Positions 45,628 to 54,531 of a stretch of 64,000 bases of DNA are shown here, one piece after another. Positions within the stretch are counted from its first letter, which is position 1; each line of letters opens with the position of its first letter. The notes under the pieces were generated by a model. It made no database searches. It had not been told where the DNA came from and saw nothing but the letters and a program-made list of their open reading frames with translations. Origin of the DNA: Ramlibacter paludis. Its GTDB lineage: Bacteria; Pseudomonadota; Gammaproteobacteria; Burkholderiales; Burkholderiaceae_C. Both the position numbers and the translations under genes were made by a program. The stretch covers positions 124,001 through 188,000 of the forward strand of contig NZ_JAKLTM010000002.1 of the NCBI RefSeq assembly GCF_022012305.1, in the 5' to 3' direction.

Positions 45628-46505
45628 TGGAACTGCTGGCGCGCATCGCGCAGGTCATCGTGCCGGTGTTCCTGATCGTGGGCATCGGCTACTTCTACGC
45701 GCGCTGGCGCCGCCCCGACATGGGCGGCTTCAACCGCATTGTGCTGGACGTGCTGTCGCCCCTGATCGTCTACACGGCGCTCGCCGGCAAGGAGTTCCAC
45801 CTGCGCGAGCACCTGCCGCTGCTGGGCGGCGGCGCGCTCCTGATCCTGGGCACCGGCGTGGTGGCCTGGGGGCTCGCGCGGCTCACGCACACCGCACCGC
45901 GCACGCTGGTGCCGGTGGTGATGTTCAACAACAGCGGCAACATGGGCCTGCCGGTGGCGCTGCTGGCTTTCGGGCCGCAAGGCCTGGCGGCGGCGGTCGG
46001 CCTGTTCTCGATCGCCAACGTGATCCATTTCTCGCTGGGCGCGCGCATCACCAGCGCCCATGCGCGCACGCGGGACCTGCTGCTCAGCCCCTTGATGATC
46101 GCCAGCGCGCTCGGCTTCGCCAGCGCCGCCAGCGGCGTGCGGCCGCCCGACATGCTGTTCAACGGCATGAAGATGCTGGGCGACGCGATGGTGCCGCTGA
46201 TGCTGTTCGCGCTGGGCGTGCGCCTCACGCAGCTGCGGCGCAGCGACGTGCCGCGCGGCCTGCTCGGCGCGTTTGCGCGGCCGGTGATCGGCCTGCTGGT
46301 CGCCGTGCCGCTGGCGTGGGCGCTGGGCCTCGAAGGCATGGCGCGGGCGCAGCTGATCCTGTTCGGCGCCTTGCCGCCGGCAGTGATGCAATACCTGCTG
46401 GCCGAACGCTACGAGCAGGAGCCGGAAAAGGTCGCGGCGATGATCCTGCTGGGGAATGCGCTCGCGGTGGTGTTCGTGCCCCTGGGGCTGGCGCTGGCGC
46501 TTTGA
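45627..46505 (+). CDS. AEC (auxin efflux carrier) family transporter
   Basis: A 292-residue inner-membrane carrier with about ten helices. It begins QVIVPVFLIVGIGYFYARWR, with NRIVLDVLSPLIVYTALAGK and, in the middle, VVMFNNSGNMGLPVALLAFG, the AEC repeat with conserved Asn/Gly. The second repeat contains LGDAMVPLMLFALGVRLTQL. Members transport dicarboxylates or related acids. The start shares one base with the preceding stop codon, implying cotranslation. Confidence 0.88.
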   Translation: MELLARIAQVIVPVFLIVGIGYFYARWRRPDMGGFNRIVLDVLSPLIVYTALAGKEFHLREHLPLLGGGALLILGTGVVAWGLARLTHTAPRTLVPVVMFNNSGNMGLPVALLAFGPQGLAAAVGLFSIANVIHFSLGARITSAHARTRDLLLSPLMIASALGFASAASGVRPPDMLFNGMKMLGDAMVPLMLFALGVRLTQLRRSDVPRGLLGAFARPVIGLLVAVPLAWALGLEGMARAQLILFGALPPAVMQYLLAERYEQEPEKVAAMILLGNALAVVFVPLGLALAL

Positions 46506-47153
46506 TCAGACCCGGTGCATGAGCACCCAGACCAGCAGCGAACCGACAACCAACGCCGTGCCGACGACGGCGCCCCAGATCATCGGGTGCGCGCCGCGCG
46601 AAACGGCGGCCGGCTTGCCTTCCGGCCACGGTGCCAGCGGCGGCAGGGCGCCCACCAGGTCCGCCGCCGACTCCGGCGTGAACAGCTCCAGCACCAGCCG
46701 CTGCAGCTTGCCCGCGCCGTCCTGCCGCAACGCCAGCTCCACCAGGCTGCCGCGCGCCCGCGCATGCACCAGCTCGCTCAGCGCGATCTTGACCCGGTCT
46801 TCCTTCCAGCCGAGGCCGGTGCGGAAGCGGCCGCTCAGGCGCAGCGCCTTGGTCTGCAGCCGCACCTCGATCTCGTCCTTGAACTTGGGAATGGCGACGC
46901 CCTTGGCCTCGACCAGGGCGGCTGAATGCACGGCCTGCACCACGGAATAGCTGCCGCTGCGGCTGGCCTCGAAGCCGCCGTCGGGCCGTCCCATCTTCAC
47001 CAGGTCGGCCACGGTGAGCTGCTGGCCATTGCCCGCCACCACGACGTCGGCGCTGGTCAGCGTCTTCTTGATGCGCATCCCGACGATGGTGCGCCGGTCG
47101 TACGGGCCCACACGGCGGCCCTGCAGCAGCACGTGATACAGCGGCTGATCCAA
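46506..47153 (-). CDS. Hypothetical protein, GYF-like N-terminus and C-terminal membrane anchor
   Basis: A 215-residue protein. The first 50 residues (YHVLLQGRRVGPYDRRTIVG, then LTSADVVV) resemble GYF_2/DUF4339 domains, which read YxVxxxGxxxGPY. The middle part has ELALRQDGAGKLQRLVLELF and no known motif. A single hydrophobic helix near the end (MIWGAVVGTALVVGSLLVWVL) should anchor it in the inner membrane with most of the chain cytoplasmic. The start is a TTG at 47153 with AGAGGGG eight bases upstream; no ATG fits. Its stop abuts that of the convergent AEC gene. Function unknown. Confidence 0.65.
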   Translation of the reverse strand: MDQPLYHVLLQGRRVGPYDRRTIVGMRIKKTLTSADVVVAGNGQQLTVADLVKMGRPDGGFEASRSGSYSVVQAVHSAALVEAKGVAIPKFKDEIEVRLQTKALRLSGRFRTGLGWKEDRVKIALSELVHARARGSLVELALRQDGAGKLQRLVLELFTPESAADLVGALPPLAPWPEGKPAAVSRGAHPMIWGAVVGTALVVGSLLVWVLMHRV

Positions 47154-47234
47154 GTCTGGTCCCCTCTTCGTCCCGCCGCAAGGATAGCGGCCGCCCGCGA
47201 GGTGTAAAGCGCGAAAACCGCCACAATGCGCCCT

Positions 47235-48098
47235 ATGTCTTCCACCCGCAACATTCATGACCGCCGGCTGGCCGACGCCTGGGCCACGCTCAAGTCCCAC
47301 GCGGACCAGGGGCTGCCGCTGGACCACGACGCCAGCCGCCTGGCCTTCGTCGACCCCGAGTTCCTGCTGCGCCGCGAAACGCGCGGCATCCGCTTCCAGC
47401 TCGAGCTGCTGAAGCCCGACCTGGAACAGGCCGCCTACGGCATCGAGAACACCATCGTCGTGTTCGGCAGCGCGCGCTTCCGCGACACCGAGGGCACCGA
47501 AGCGATGCTGAAAGCCGCCGAAGCCGGCGCCGACGAAGCGATCAAGAAGCGCGCCCGGGCGCTGGCCCGCAACACGCACTACTACGAGAACGCGCGCGCC
47601 TTCGGCCGCATCGTCGCCGAGTACAGCGAGGGCAAGGAGCCGCGCGACAAGCTGTTCGTCTGCACCGGCGGCGGTCCCGGCATCATGGAAGCCGCCAACC
47701 GCGGCAGCCACGAAGCCGACGGGGTCAGCGTCGGCCTGGCGATCGCCCTGCCGATGGAGGAAGCGGCCAACCCGTACGTCACGCCCGACCTGTCCTTCAA
47801 GTTCCACTACTTCGCCCTGCGCAAGATGCATTTCATGATGCGGGCGAAGGCGCTGGTGGCCTTCCCGGGCGGCTTCGGCACGCTGGACGAACTGTTCGAG
47901 GTGATCACCCTCGTGCAGACGCGCAAGGCGCGCCAGGTGCCCATCGTGCTGTTCGGCTCCGACTACTGGAAGCGGCTGATCAACTTCGACATGATGGTGG
48001 AGGAAGGCGTGATCTCGCCGGACGACCTCGCCCTGTTCCAGTTCGCCGACGACCCGCAGGTCGCCTGGGACCTGATCAAGACGTTCTATCGTCTCTGA
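47235..48098 (+). CDS. LOG-family protein (TIGR00730, Rossmann fold)
   Basis: A 287-residue protein related to cytokinin riboside 5'-monophosphate phosphoribohydrolases. The signature motifs are CTGGGPGIMEAANRG and FPGGFGTLDELFEVITL. It carries a longer N-terminus than minimal LOG proteins (about 75 extra residues), like the long TIGR00730 group that hydrolyses nucleotide monophosphates. An in-frame ATG at 47226 is an alternative start. Convergent overlap of 23 bp with the MFS gene downstream. Confidence 0.88.
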   Translation: MSSTRNIHDRRLADAWATLKSHADQGLPLDHDASRLAFVDPEFLLRRETRGIRFQLELLKPDLEQAAYGIENTIVVFGSARFRDTEGTEAMLKAAEAGADEAIKKRARALARNTHYYENARAFGRIVAEYSEGKEPRDKLFVCTGGGPGIMEAANRGSHEADGVSVGLAIALPMEEAANPYVTPDLSFKFHYFALRKMHFMMRAKALVAFPGGFGTLDELFEVITLVQTRKARQVPIVLFGSDYWKRLINFDMMVEEGVISPDDLALFQFADDPQVAWDLIKTFYRL

Positions 48099-49254
48099 GC
48101 CGGAAGGCCAGGCGGGTGCCGCCGCCGACGACGGCGGCGACCGTCCAGAACACGGCGCTGACGCCCACCAGCGCACCGGCGGTGCCGAACAGCATCGGCA
48201 TCGCGACGCTGGAGGCGTTGATCACCATCATGCGCATGCCCACCGCCTCGCCGTGGCGATGCTCCGGCGTGATGGTGTGCAGCATGCTCATGACCATCGG
48301 CTGCACCATGCCCAGCGCCAGCCCCAGCAGCACCGAACAGATGCCCATGGTGACGGCCGTGTGCATCAGGGGGTAGACCGCGTAGATCGCGCTGGTGGCG
48401 ATCATGGCCGTGGCGATCAGCGCCCATTCGCGCACCCGCGCCGCCACCATCGGCAGCAGCACGCGGATCGCGGCCGCGGCGATGGCGAACACGCCCAGGA
48501 TGGTGCCGATCACCGAGGCCGACAGGCCGCGCTCGTGGCCCAGCACCGGCACCACGAAGGTGTGCACGTCCCAGGCCGAGGACAGGAACCAGTTCACCAG
48601 GATCAGGCGGCGGAACATGGGGTCCTCGAACAGGTCCCAGGCGCGGCCCCGCGGCCGGTTGCGATGCTCCTCGGACAGCGGCACTTCGCGTGCGGTGCGG
48701 ATGAAGAACCAGGCCGCCAGCGGCAGCACGGCCATCAGGAAGAAGGCCGCGCGAAAGCCTGCATGGTCGATCAGCAGGCCGGCGGCAAAAGGCCCCAGGA
48801 AGTTGGAGAAGGCCGGCCCGATCGCCAGCCAGGAAAAGGCCTGCTTCAGTTGCGCCGGCGAGCCGGCGGCCCGGCCCACGTGGCGCTGCAGCGCGATCAC
48901 GGCGCTGCCGGTGGCGCCGCCGGTCAGCAACGCGGCCAGGCACAGCACCGGAAAGATGGGAAAGGCAAAGGCCAGCCCGGCGCCCAGGCAGGCGGCGGCG
49001 GCGCTGATCGCCACTGGCCGCTTCAGGCCGTGGCGGTCGGCATAGCGGCCGGCGGGCAGCGACAGGAAGACCTGCGTCAGCGCGTATAGCGAGATCAGCA
49101 CGCCGACCGCCAGCTCGCTGTAGCCCTCGCGCAGCGCCAGCAGCGGCGTGGCCATGCGCATGCCGGCCATGCAGGCGTGGATGAAGATCTGGCCGGTGAT
49201 CAGCCGCGCGAGCTCGCGCGGCGTGGCGGGCGTGACCTCAGTCGCTGTCGTCAC
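48076..49254 (-). CDS. MFS transporter
   Basis: A 392-residue inner-membrane transporter with 12 predicted helices. The loop 2-3 motif GRYADRHGLKRP fits MFS motif A. Other features are MRMATPLLALREGYSELAVG and GMVQPMVMSMLHTITPEHRHGEAVGMRM, typical of efflux-type carriers. Substrate unknown. Its start overlaps the rmuC end by 17 bp, so the two are probably cotranscribed. Confidence 0.85.
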   Translation of the reverse strand: MTTATEVTPATPRELARLITGQIFIHACMAGMRMATPLLALREGYSELAVGVLISLYALTQVFLSLPAGRYADRHGLKRPVAISAAAACLGAGLAFAFPIFPVLCLAALLTGGATGSAVIALQRHVGRAAGSPAQLKQAFSWLAIGPAFSNFLGPFAAGLLIDHAGFRAAFFLMAVLPLAAWFFIRTAREVPLSEEHRNRPRGRAWDLFEDPMFRRLILVNWFLSSAWDVHTFVVPVLGHERGLSASVIGTILGVFAIAAAAIRVLLPMVAARVREWALIATAMIATSAIYAVYPLMHTAVTMGICSVLLGLALGMVQPMVMSMLHTITPEHRHGEAVGMRMMVINASSVAMPMLFGTAGALVGVSAVFWTVAAVVGGGTRLAFRLRDDRTS

Positions 49255-50575
49255 TGTTGTCTTCGGCCGGCGGCAGCAGCGCCTGCGCCTGCGCGTCGGG
49301 CAGCGCCTCCACCACTTTCAGCGCGCGGCGCATCTGCTTGGTGCGCGTGTCGGCCTTCTCCAGCGTGTCGGACGCCTTCTGCACCTGCTCCTTGATGCGC
49401 GCGACCCATTCGCCGTAGCGCTCGAATTCGGTCTTGACGGCGCCCAGCACCTTCCACACTTCGCTGGCCTGCTGCTCCAGCGCCAGCGTGCGAAAGCCCA
49501 TGTGCAGGCTGTTCAGCATGGCCAGCAGCGTGGTCGGGCCGGCCAGTGTCACGCGGTAGTCGCGCTGGATCTTGTCCATCAGGCCGGGCCGGCGCAGCAC
49601 TTCGGCGTACAGGCTCTCGATGGGCAGGAACAGGATCGCGAAGTCGGTGGTGAAGGGCGGGCAGAGGTAGGACTCGCAGATGGTCTTGGCTTCCTCGCGG
49701 ATGCGCACTTCCAGCGCGCGGCCCGCGCTGTCGACGCCGGCCGCATCGGCGCGGTCGTGGGCGTCGAGCAGGCGCTCGTAATCCTCGCGCGGGAACTTGG
49801 CGTCGATCGGCAGCCAGACCGGCACGCCGTCGTCGCTGCGGCCCGGGAAGCGGATGGCGAAGTCCACGCGCTGGTTGCTGCGCGGCTTGGTCTCGACCTG
49901 CTTGCCGTACTGCTCGGTGGTGAGCACCTGTTCCAGCAAGGCCTCCAGCTGCACTTCGCCGAACATGCCACGGGTCTTGACGTTGGTCAGCACGCGCTGG
50001 AGGTCGCCGACGCCGGTCGCCAGGCTCTGCATCTGGCCCAGGCCCTTGTGCACCTGCTCCAGGCGCTCGGCCACCTGCCGGAAGCTCTCGCCCAGGCGCG
50101 TCTCCAGCGTGGCCTGCAGCTTCTCGTCGACGGTCTTGCGCATCTCGTCGAGCTTGGCTGCGTTGGTCTGCTGCAGCGAGGCGAGCTGCGCGTCGAGCGT
50201 GGCCCGCACCTCGCCGAGCCGCCGGCCGTTGGCTTCGCCCAGCGAATTCAGCTGCGTCGCCAGCGTGTCGGCCAGCGTCTTCTGCATCAGCGTGAGCTGC
50301 TGCGAGAAAGCGTCGATCTGGCTGTTCTGCGTGCGCGTGGCCTCCGCGCTCTGCCGCACCACGGCCTCCTGGAAAGTGCCGAGGGTGTGCATCAGCTCGG
50401 TGCGCACGCCGCGCGACGACTCGCTGATCTCGCGCCGCAATTCGCGCTCGAGCCGTTCGCTGGCGGCCAGCAATTCGGCCCGGCCGGTTTCCGGCACCGG
50501 CGGCTTCTTCAGCAACAGGGCCACCAGCAAGACCACGCTGGCGAGGCCCAGCGCCATGACGATCCAGATTTCCAC
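49238..50575 (-). CDS. rmuC: DNA recombination protein RmuC
   Basis: A 445-residue protein thought to limit inversion recombination at short repeats. An N-terminal anchor helix (MEIWIVMALGLASVVLLVAL) is followed by a long coiled coil (about residues 30-190). The nuclease-like RmuC core follows: RGMFGEVQLEALLEQVLTTE, PIDAKFPREDYERLLDAHD and ILFLPIESLYAEVLRRPGL. Length and layout match the family. It ends overlapping the MFS gene and lies 6 bp downstream of the 2-hydroxyacid dehydrogenase gene. Confidence 0.92.
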   Translation of the reverse strand: MEIWIVMALGLASVVLLVALLLKKPPVPETGRAELLAASERLERELRREISESSRGVRTELMHTLGTFQEAVVRQSAEATRTQNSQIDAFSQQLTLMQKTLADTLATQLNSLGEANGRRLGEVRATLDAQLASLQQTNAAKLDEMRKTVDEKLQATLETRLGESFRQVAERLEQVHKGLGQMQSLATGVGDLQRVLTNVKTRGMFGEVQLEALLEQVLTTEQYGKQVETKPRSNQRVDFAIRFPGRSDDGVPVWLPIDAKFPREDYERLLDAHDRADAAGVDSAGRALEVRIREEAKTICESYLCPPFTTDFAILFLPIESLYAEVLRRPGLMDKIQRDYRVTLAGPTTLLAMLNSLHMGFRTLALEQQASEVWKVLGAVKTEFERYGEWVARIKEQVQKASDTLEKADTRTKQMRRALKVVEALPDAQAQALLPPAEDNSDDSD

Positions 50576-50581
50576 GCGCGC

Positions 50582-51568
50582 TTACTTCTTCTTCAGGACT
50601 TCGGGGTTGAGGGGGGTGAGCGGCTTGCCGTGCACCAGGTAGCCGACCAGGTTGTCGGCGGCGAGCTGGGCCATCGCCCGGCGCGTGGGCACCGTGGCGC
50701 TGGCGATATGCGGCGTGAGCACGACGTTGCTGCAGGCGAGCAGGTCCGGATGCACCTTGGGCTCGCCCTCGAACACGTCGAGCCCTGCGGCGGCGATCTG
50801 CTTCGCCTGCAGCGCGCGGGCCAGCGCCGCGTCGTCGACGATGCCGCCGCGCGCGATGTTGACCAGCGTCGCGGTCGGCTTCATCTTCGCGAGTTCGGCG
50901 GCGCCCATGGCGTGGTGCGATTCGGCGGAGTAAGGCAGCACCAGCACCAGGTGGTCGGCACTTGCCAGCAGTTCGTCCTTGGCCACGTAGCGCGCCTTGC
51001 ACTCCGCCTCCAGCGCCGGCGAGAGGCGCGAGCGGTTGTGATAGATGACGTTCATGCCGAAGCCGTGGGCGCCGCGCCTGGCGATGCCCTGCCCGATGCG
51101 GCCCATGCCCAGGATGCCGAGCGTGCTGCCGTGCACCTCGGCGCCGGCGAACATGTCGATCGCCCACTTGTTCCACTTGCCGGCGCGCAGGAAATGTTCG
51201 CTCTCGGCGATGCGGCGGGCCGTGGCCATCAGCAGCGCGAAGCCGAAGTCGGCGGTCGTCTCGGTGAGCACGTCGGGCGTGTTGGTGCCAAGAACGCCGC
51301 GCGCCGTCATGGCGGGCACGTCGAAGTTGTTGAAGCCGACGGCCATGTTGGCGCACAGCTTCAGGCCGGGACACGCGGCCAGCAGCTCGGCGTCGATGCG
51401 CTCGCTGCCGGTGGTGAGCACGCCCACCTTGCCTTGCAGGCGCTGCAGCAGCTCGGCGCGGCTCCAGACCTCGTCGGCCTGGTTGTGCGTGACGTCGAAG
51501 TGCTGCTGCAGGAAGGCGATGGTTTCCGGGAACACGGCCCGGGCGACGAGGATGGCGGGTTGGGTCAT
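50582..51568 (-). CDS. 2-hydroxyacid dehydrogenase (glyoxylate/hydroxypyruvate reductase type)
   Basis: A 328-residue D-2-hydroxyacid dehydrogenase. The NAD(P) motif is LGILGMGRIGQGIARRG, the substrate-binding loop NMAVGFNNFDVPA, the catalytic Arg lies in VNIARGGIVDDAAL, Glu in GLDVFEGEP and the His in LTPHIASATVPTRRAM. GhrB-like enzymes reduce glyoxylate or hydroxypyruvate. It overlaps the upstream antiporter gene by 4 bp, forming an antiporter-dehydrogenase-rmuC-MFS run. Confidence 0.9.
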   Translation of the reverse strand: MTQPAILVARAVFPETIAFLQQHFDVTHNQADEVWSRAELLQRLQGKVGVLTTGSERIDAELLAACPGLKLCANMAVGFNNFDVPAMTARGVLGTNTPDVLTETTADFGFALLMATARRIAESEHFLRAGKWNKWAIDMFAGAEVHGSTLGILGMGRIGQGIARRGAHGFGMNVIYHNRSRLSPALEAECKARYVAKDELLASADHLVLVLPYSAESHHAMGAAELAKMKPTATLVNIARGGIVDDAALARALQAKQIAAAGLDVFEGEPKVHPDLLACSNVVLTPHIASATVPTRRAMAQLAADNLVGYLVHGKPLTPLNPEVLKKK

Positions 51569-52836
51569 GGCTTGGCGGAAGTTTGCGCGGCGGCCGCGGA
51601 CGCGGCGCCGATGGGGGCGTGGCCGCCGCGGCCGTGGAGCTCGGGATTCCAGCCCACCACCGCCATCAGCAACGCATAGCCCAGAAGATAACCCACGGCC
51701 ACGTGCCAGCCGCCGCGGATCCACGCGCCGACCGAACGGCCTTGCGGGTACATGCTGCACAGGGCGACGCCGGCCGAGGAACCGAACCAGAGCATCGAGC
51801 CGCCGAAGCCCACCGCGTAGGCCAGGAAGCCCCAGTCGTAGCCGCCCTGGCGCAGCGCCAGCGCGGTCAGCGGGATGTTGTCGAAGACGGCGCTGACGAA
51901 GCCCAGGCCCAGCGTGGTGCCCCAGGACGCCGCGGGCAGCGCCTTCACCGGCATCATCGCGGCGCACATCACGAGCGAGAGCAGGAAGATGCTGCCGCGC
52001 AGCGCGCCGGGCAGGAGCTTCCACGTGGGCGCGCGCCAGCCGGCGGTGGCCAGCAGCGCCACCCACACGGCCAGGCCGATCAAGGGCCATGCATTCAGCA
52101 GTTCCGGATTGCGCACGTTGAACCACACGTTGGTGGCGATCGCAGCCAGCAGGATGATGGCCACGATGGCCAGGCGCGCGTGATCGAGCGGCACGCCCAC
52201 CGGGCTGTCCTTCACGATCGGCTGGTGCGCGTGCTGCTGGCGCGCCGCCACGACGCCGAAGAAGAGGATGGCCGCCAGCGCGCCGACGTAGGCCTCGAAC
52301 ACCTGGCCCGGCCGCACGCCGGCGATCCACATCATGGTGGTCGTGGTGTCCCCCACCACGCTGCCGGCGCCGCCGGCATTGCTGGCCGCAACGATGGCCG
52401 CGAGGTAGCCGATGTGCACCCTGCCGCGAAAGAGGACGTGCGCCATGGCGCCGCCGATCATGGCCGCCGCGATGTTGTCCAGGAAGCTGGAGAGCACGAA
52501 GATGATCAGCAGCAGGCAGAAGCCGCCCTTCCAGTCGTCCGGCAGGAAGCGCGGCAGCAGGTCGGTGACGCGGCTGCGCTCGAAATGGTCGGCCAGCAGC
52601 GCGAAGCCGAGCAGCAGGCCGAGCAGGTTGCCGAGCGTCACCCATTCGTGGTGCAGCAGCCCCACGAGCCCCGGCAGGCCGGGCACCCCGGCAAAGTCGC
52701 CGAACAGCAGCTTGTAGCCGGCGATGACCAGCATGCCGGTCACCGCGACGTACAAGGTGTGGTGGTGGAACAGCGCGACCCCGGCCAGGGTCAGCGCGAA
52801 CAGCAGGAAGTCGAGGGGGATGCCGGCGATGGTCAA
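51565..52836 (-). CDS. NhaD/ArsB-like sodium:proton antiporter or anion transporter (IT superfamily)
   Basis: A 423-residue membrane protein with about 11-12 helices. Family landmarks of the NhaD/citrate transporter superfamily are SSFLDNIAAAMIGGAMAHVL, AASNAGGAGSVVGDTTTTMMW and the matching second repeat GFVSAVFDNIPLTALALRQG, GGSMLWFGSSAGVALC. The paired DN and GG/GSS re-entrant motifs fit a sodium- or proton-coupled carrier. No ATG starts the conserved region, so I use the TTG at 52836 (LTIAGIPLDFLLFAL); the frame is open further upstream. Confidence 0.82.
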   Translation of the reverse strand: MTIAGIPLDFLLFALTLAGVALFHHHTLYVAVTGMLVIAGYKLLFGDFAGVPGLPGLVGLLHHEWVTLGNLLGLLLGFALLADHFERSRVTDLLPRFLPDDWKGGFCLLLIIFVLSSFLDNIAAAMIGGAMAHVLFRGRVHIGYLAAIVAASNAGGAGSVVGDTTTTMMWIAGVRPGQVFEAYVGALAAILFFGVVAARQQHAHQPIVKDSPVGVPLDHARLAIVAIILLAAIATNVWFNVRNPELLNAWPLIGLAVWVALLATAGWRAPTWKLLPGALRGSIFLLSLVMCAAMMPVKALPAASWGTTLGLGFVSAVFDNIPLTALALRQGGYDWGFLAYAVGFGGSMLWFGSSAGVALCSMYPQGRSVGAWIRGGWHVAVGYLLGYALLMAVVGWNPELHGRGGHAPIGAASAAAAQTSAKP

Positions 52837-52972
52837 GCCCGCATTATCCGCAATGCTCGGCCGTGGACTTCCGATTGTCGGCGGCGGCCTACGGTACGTG
52901 GCCGGTGGCTCCGACACCCCGCCCAAGCTGTGCGGCTAGATTGGATTGCAGGAAGCAACCGTTGGGAAATTC

Positions 52973-53218
52973 ATGAACCAGGATCGCATCCAGGGCCGCT
53001 GGAAGCAGTTGAAGGGCAAGGTCAAGGAGCAGTGGGGCAAGCTCACGGACGACGACCTCGACGTCATCGCCGGCCGGCGCGACCAGTTGCTGGGACGCAT
53101 CCAGCAGCGCCACGGCCTGGCCAAGGACGAAGCCGACCGCCAGGTGTCGGTGTTCGAAAGCAGCCATCCCGATCACCGTTTCGCCGACAGCGCGCCGCGC
53201 CGCGAGCGCGCCGAATGA
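52973..53218 (+). CDS. CsbD family stress protein
   Basis: An 81-residue hydrophilic protein of the CsbD/YjbJ family. It opens MNQDRIQGRWKQLKGKVKEQ, then LTDDDLDVIAGRRDQLLGRI and RHGLAKDEADRQV, the typical CsbD pattern. These abundant stress-induced proteins have no defined biochemical role. GGAAGC precedes at a distance; the ribosome site is weak. The next gene starts 8 bp downstream and may be cotranscribed. Confidence 0.92.
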   Translation: MNQDRIQGRWKQLKGKVKEQWGKLTDDDLDVIAGRRDQLLGRIQQRHGLAKDEADRQVSVFESSHPDHRFADSAPRRERAE

Positions 53219-53226
53219 GGACCCGC

Positions 53227-53793
53227 ATGGACTACCGGATCGCCATCGTCGCCGCCGCCTTCGTGGCCGTGGCCGCCCACGCCACTCCCATGAGCCGCGA
53301 GGCGTACAAGGCGCAGGAGCTGCGCATCGAGGCCGAATACGACGCGGCGCAGGCGCGCTGCAAGCCGCTCAAAGGCAACGCGCGCGACGTCTGCAACGAG
53401 CAGGTGCGCGGCGTGCGCGACATCCAGCAGGCCGAACTGGCGCTGCAGTACAAGCCGACCGCCGATAACGACGAGAAGCTGCGCAACGCCAAGGCCGAAG
53501 CCATCTACGCGGTGTCGCTGCAGAAATGCAAGCCGCTGGACGGCAATGCACGCGAGGTCTGCCGCAAGGACGCGAAGGCGGTCTTTGCCGGCGCCAAGGC
53601 CGAAGCCAAGCTGCAGAAGGACGTCGTCGCGCAGCAGATGCGCTCGGACGGCATCGTGCGGGATCGCACCGAGCGCGACGACAAGGTCGCCGAGGCGCAG
53701 TTCAACGCGGCGCGCGAGCGCTGCGAGATGCTGCCGGCCGAGGGCCGCGACGTCTGCCTGCAGGACGCGCGCAGGCGCTTCGGCAAGCTCTGA
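53227..53793 (+). CDS. Exported helical protein with three C-x10-C repeats
   Basis: A 188-residue exported protein. A signal peptide (about residues 1-18, YRIAIVAAAFVAVAAHA) is followed by a charged, Ala-rich helical mature part. Three repeats are evident: RCKPLKGNARDVCNEQ, KCKPLDGNAREVCRKD and RCEMLPAEGRDVCLQD. Each has two Cys ten residues apart, fit for a local disulfide in the periplasm. I recognise no named family, though similar short exported proteins occur near CsbD genes in Comamonadaceae. TGAGGA places the ribosome at the ATG at 53227; an in-frame ATG at 53215 overlapping the CsbD stop is possible. Confidence 0.75.
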   Translation: MDYRIAIVAAAFVAVAAHATPMSREAYKAQELRIEAEYDAAQARCKPLKGNARDVCNEQVRGVRDIQQAELALQYKPTADNDEKLRNAKAEAIYAVSLQKCKPLDGNAREVCRKDAKAVFAGAKAEAKLQKDVVAQQMRSDGIVRDRTERDDKVAEAQFNAARERCEMLPAEGRDVCLQDARRRFGKL

Positions 53794-53796
53794 GCT

Positions 53797-54531
53797 TCAG
53801 TCCAGCCAGCGCGTGAAGCCGGCCACCGGCTCGCGCGGCGTGTGGAAGCCGTTCACCGGCGCTTCCAAGTCGGCGTAACCCAAGGACATGCCGCACACCA
53901 GCATCTCGGTGTCGCGCGCGCCCACGTGCGGCAGGATGATGCGGGCGAAGCTGTTCCAGGCCGCCTGCGGGCAGGTGTGCAGGCCCCGCGCGCGCGCCGC
54001 CAGCATGATGTTCTGCAGGAACATGCCGTAGTCCATCAGCGAACCGCGGCCCATCACGCGCTCCATGGTGAACATGAAGCCCACCGGCGCGTCGAAGAAG
54101 CGGTAGTTGCGCTGGTGCTGCGCATGCATCTTGTCCTTCTCGCCCTTGGCGATGCCCAGCAGGCCGTACAGGCTCCAGCCGTTCTCGCGCCGGCGGTCGA
54201 TGTAGGGCGACACCCACTTCTCCGGGTAGTAGTCGTATTCCTCGCGGTACTCGTCGACCAGCGAAGGATCCTTGTAGATCGCGTCGTGGGCGGCGCAGAC
54301 CTTGTCCACCAGCGTGTCGCGCGACTCGCCCTGCAACACGTAGACGTTCCACGGCTGGGTGTTGGTGCCGGAGGCGGCGCGGCGGGCGACCTCGAGGATC
54401 TCCTCGATCAGCGGGCGGGGCACTTCCTTCTCGCGCAGGAAGGCGCGGCAGGAAAAGCGGCTGGCGATGGCCGCGTCGACGCTGGCGGGGTCGGCCACCA
54501 CGGTGGCGACCTGGGACGTTTCGGGATTCAC
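53797..54531 (-). CDS. Nitroreductase family FMN protein
   Basis: A 244-residue flavin-dependent oxidoreductase. FMN-binding landmarks are SRFSCRAFLREKEVP, RRAASGTNTQPWNVYVLQG, MDYGMFLQNIMLAARARGL and the C-terminal LVCGMSLGYADLEAPVNGF. Such enzymes reduce nitroaromatics, quinones or flavins using NAD(P)H. The start is a GTG at 54531 overlapping the thioesterase stop by 4 bp. It forms the end of a three-gene operon: HDAC-like, thioesterase, nitroreductase. Confidence 0.9.
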   Translation of the reverse strand: MNPETSQVATVVADPASVDAAIASRFSCRAFLREKEVPRPLIEEILEVARRAASGTNTQPWNVYVLQGESRDTLVDKVCAAHDAIYKDPSLVDEYREEYDYYPEKWVSPYIDRRRENGWSLYGLLGIAKGEKDKMHAQHQRNYRFFDAPVGFMFTMERVMGRGSLMDYGMFLQNIMLAARARGLHTCPQAAWNSFARIILPHVGARDTEMLVCGMSLGYADLEAPVNGFHTPREPVAGFTRWLD

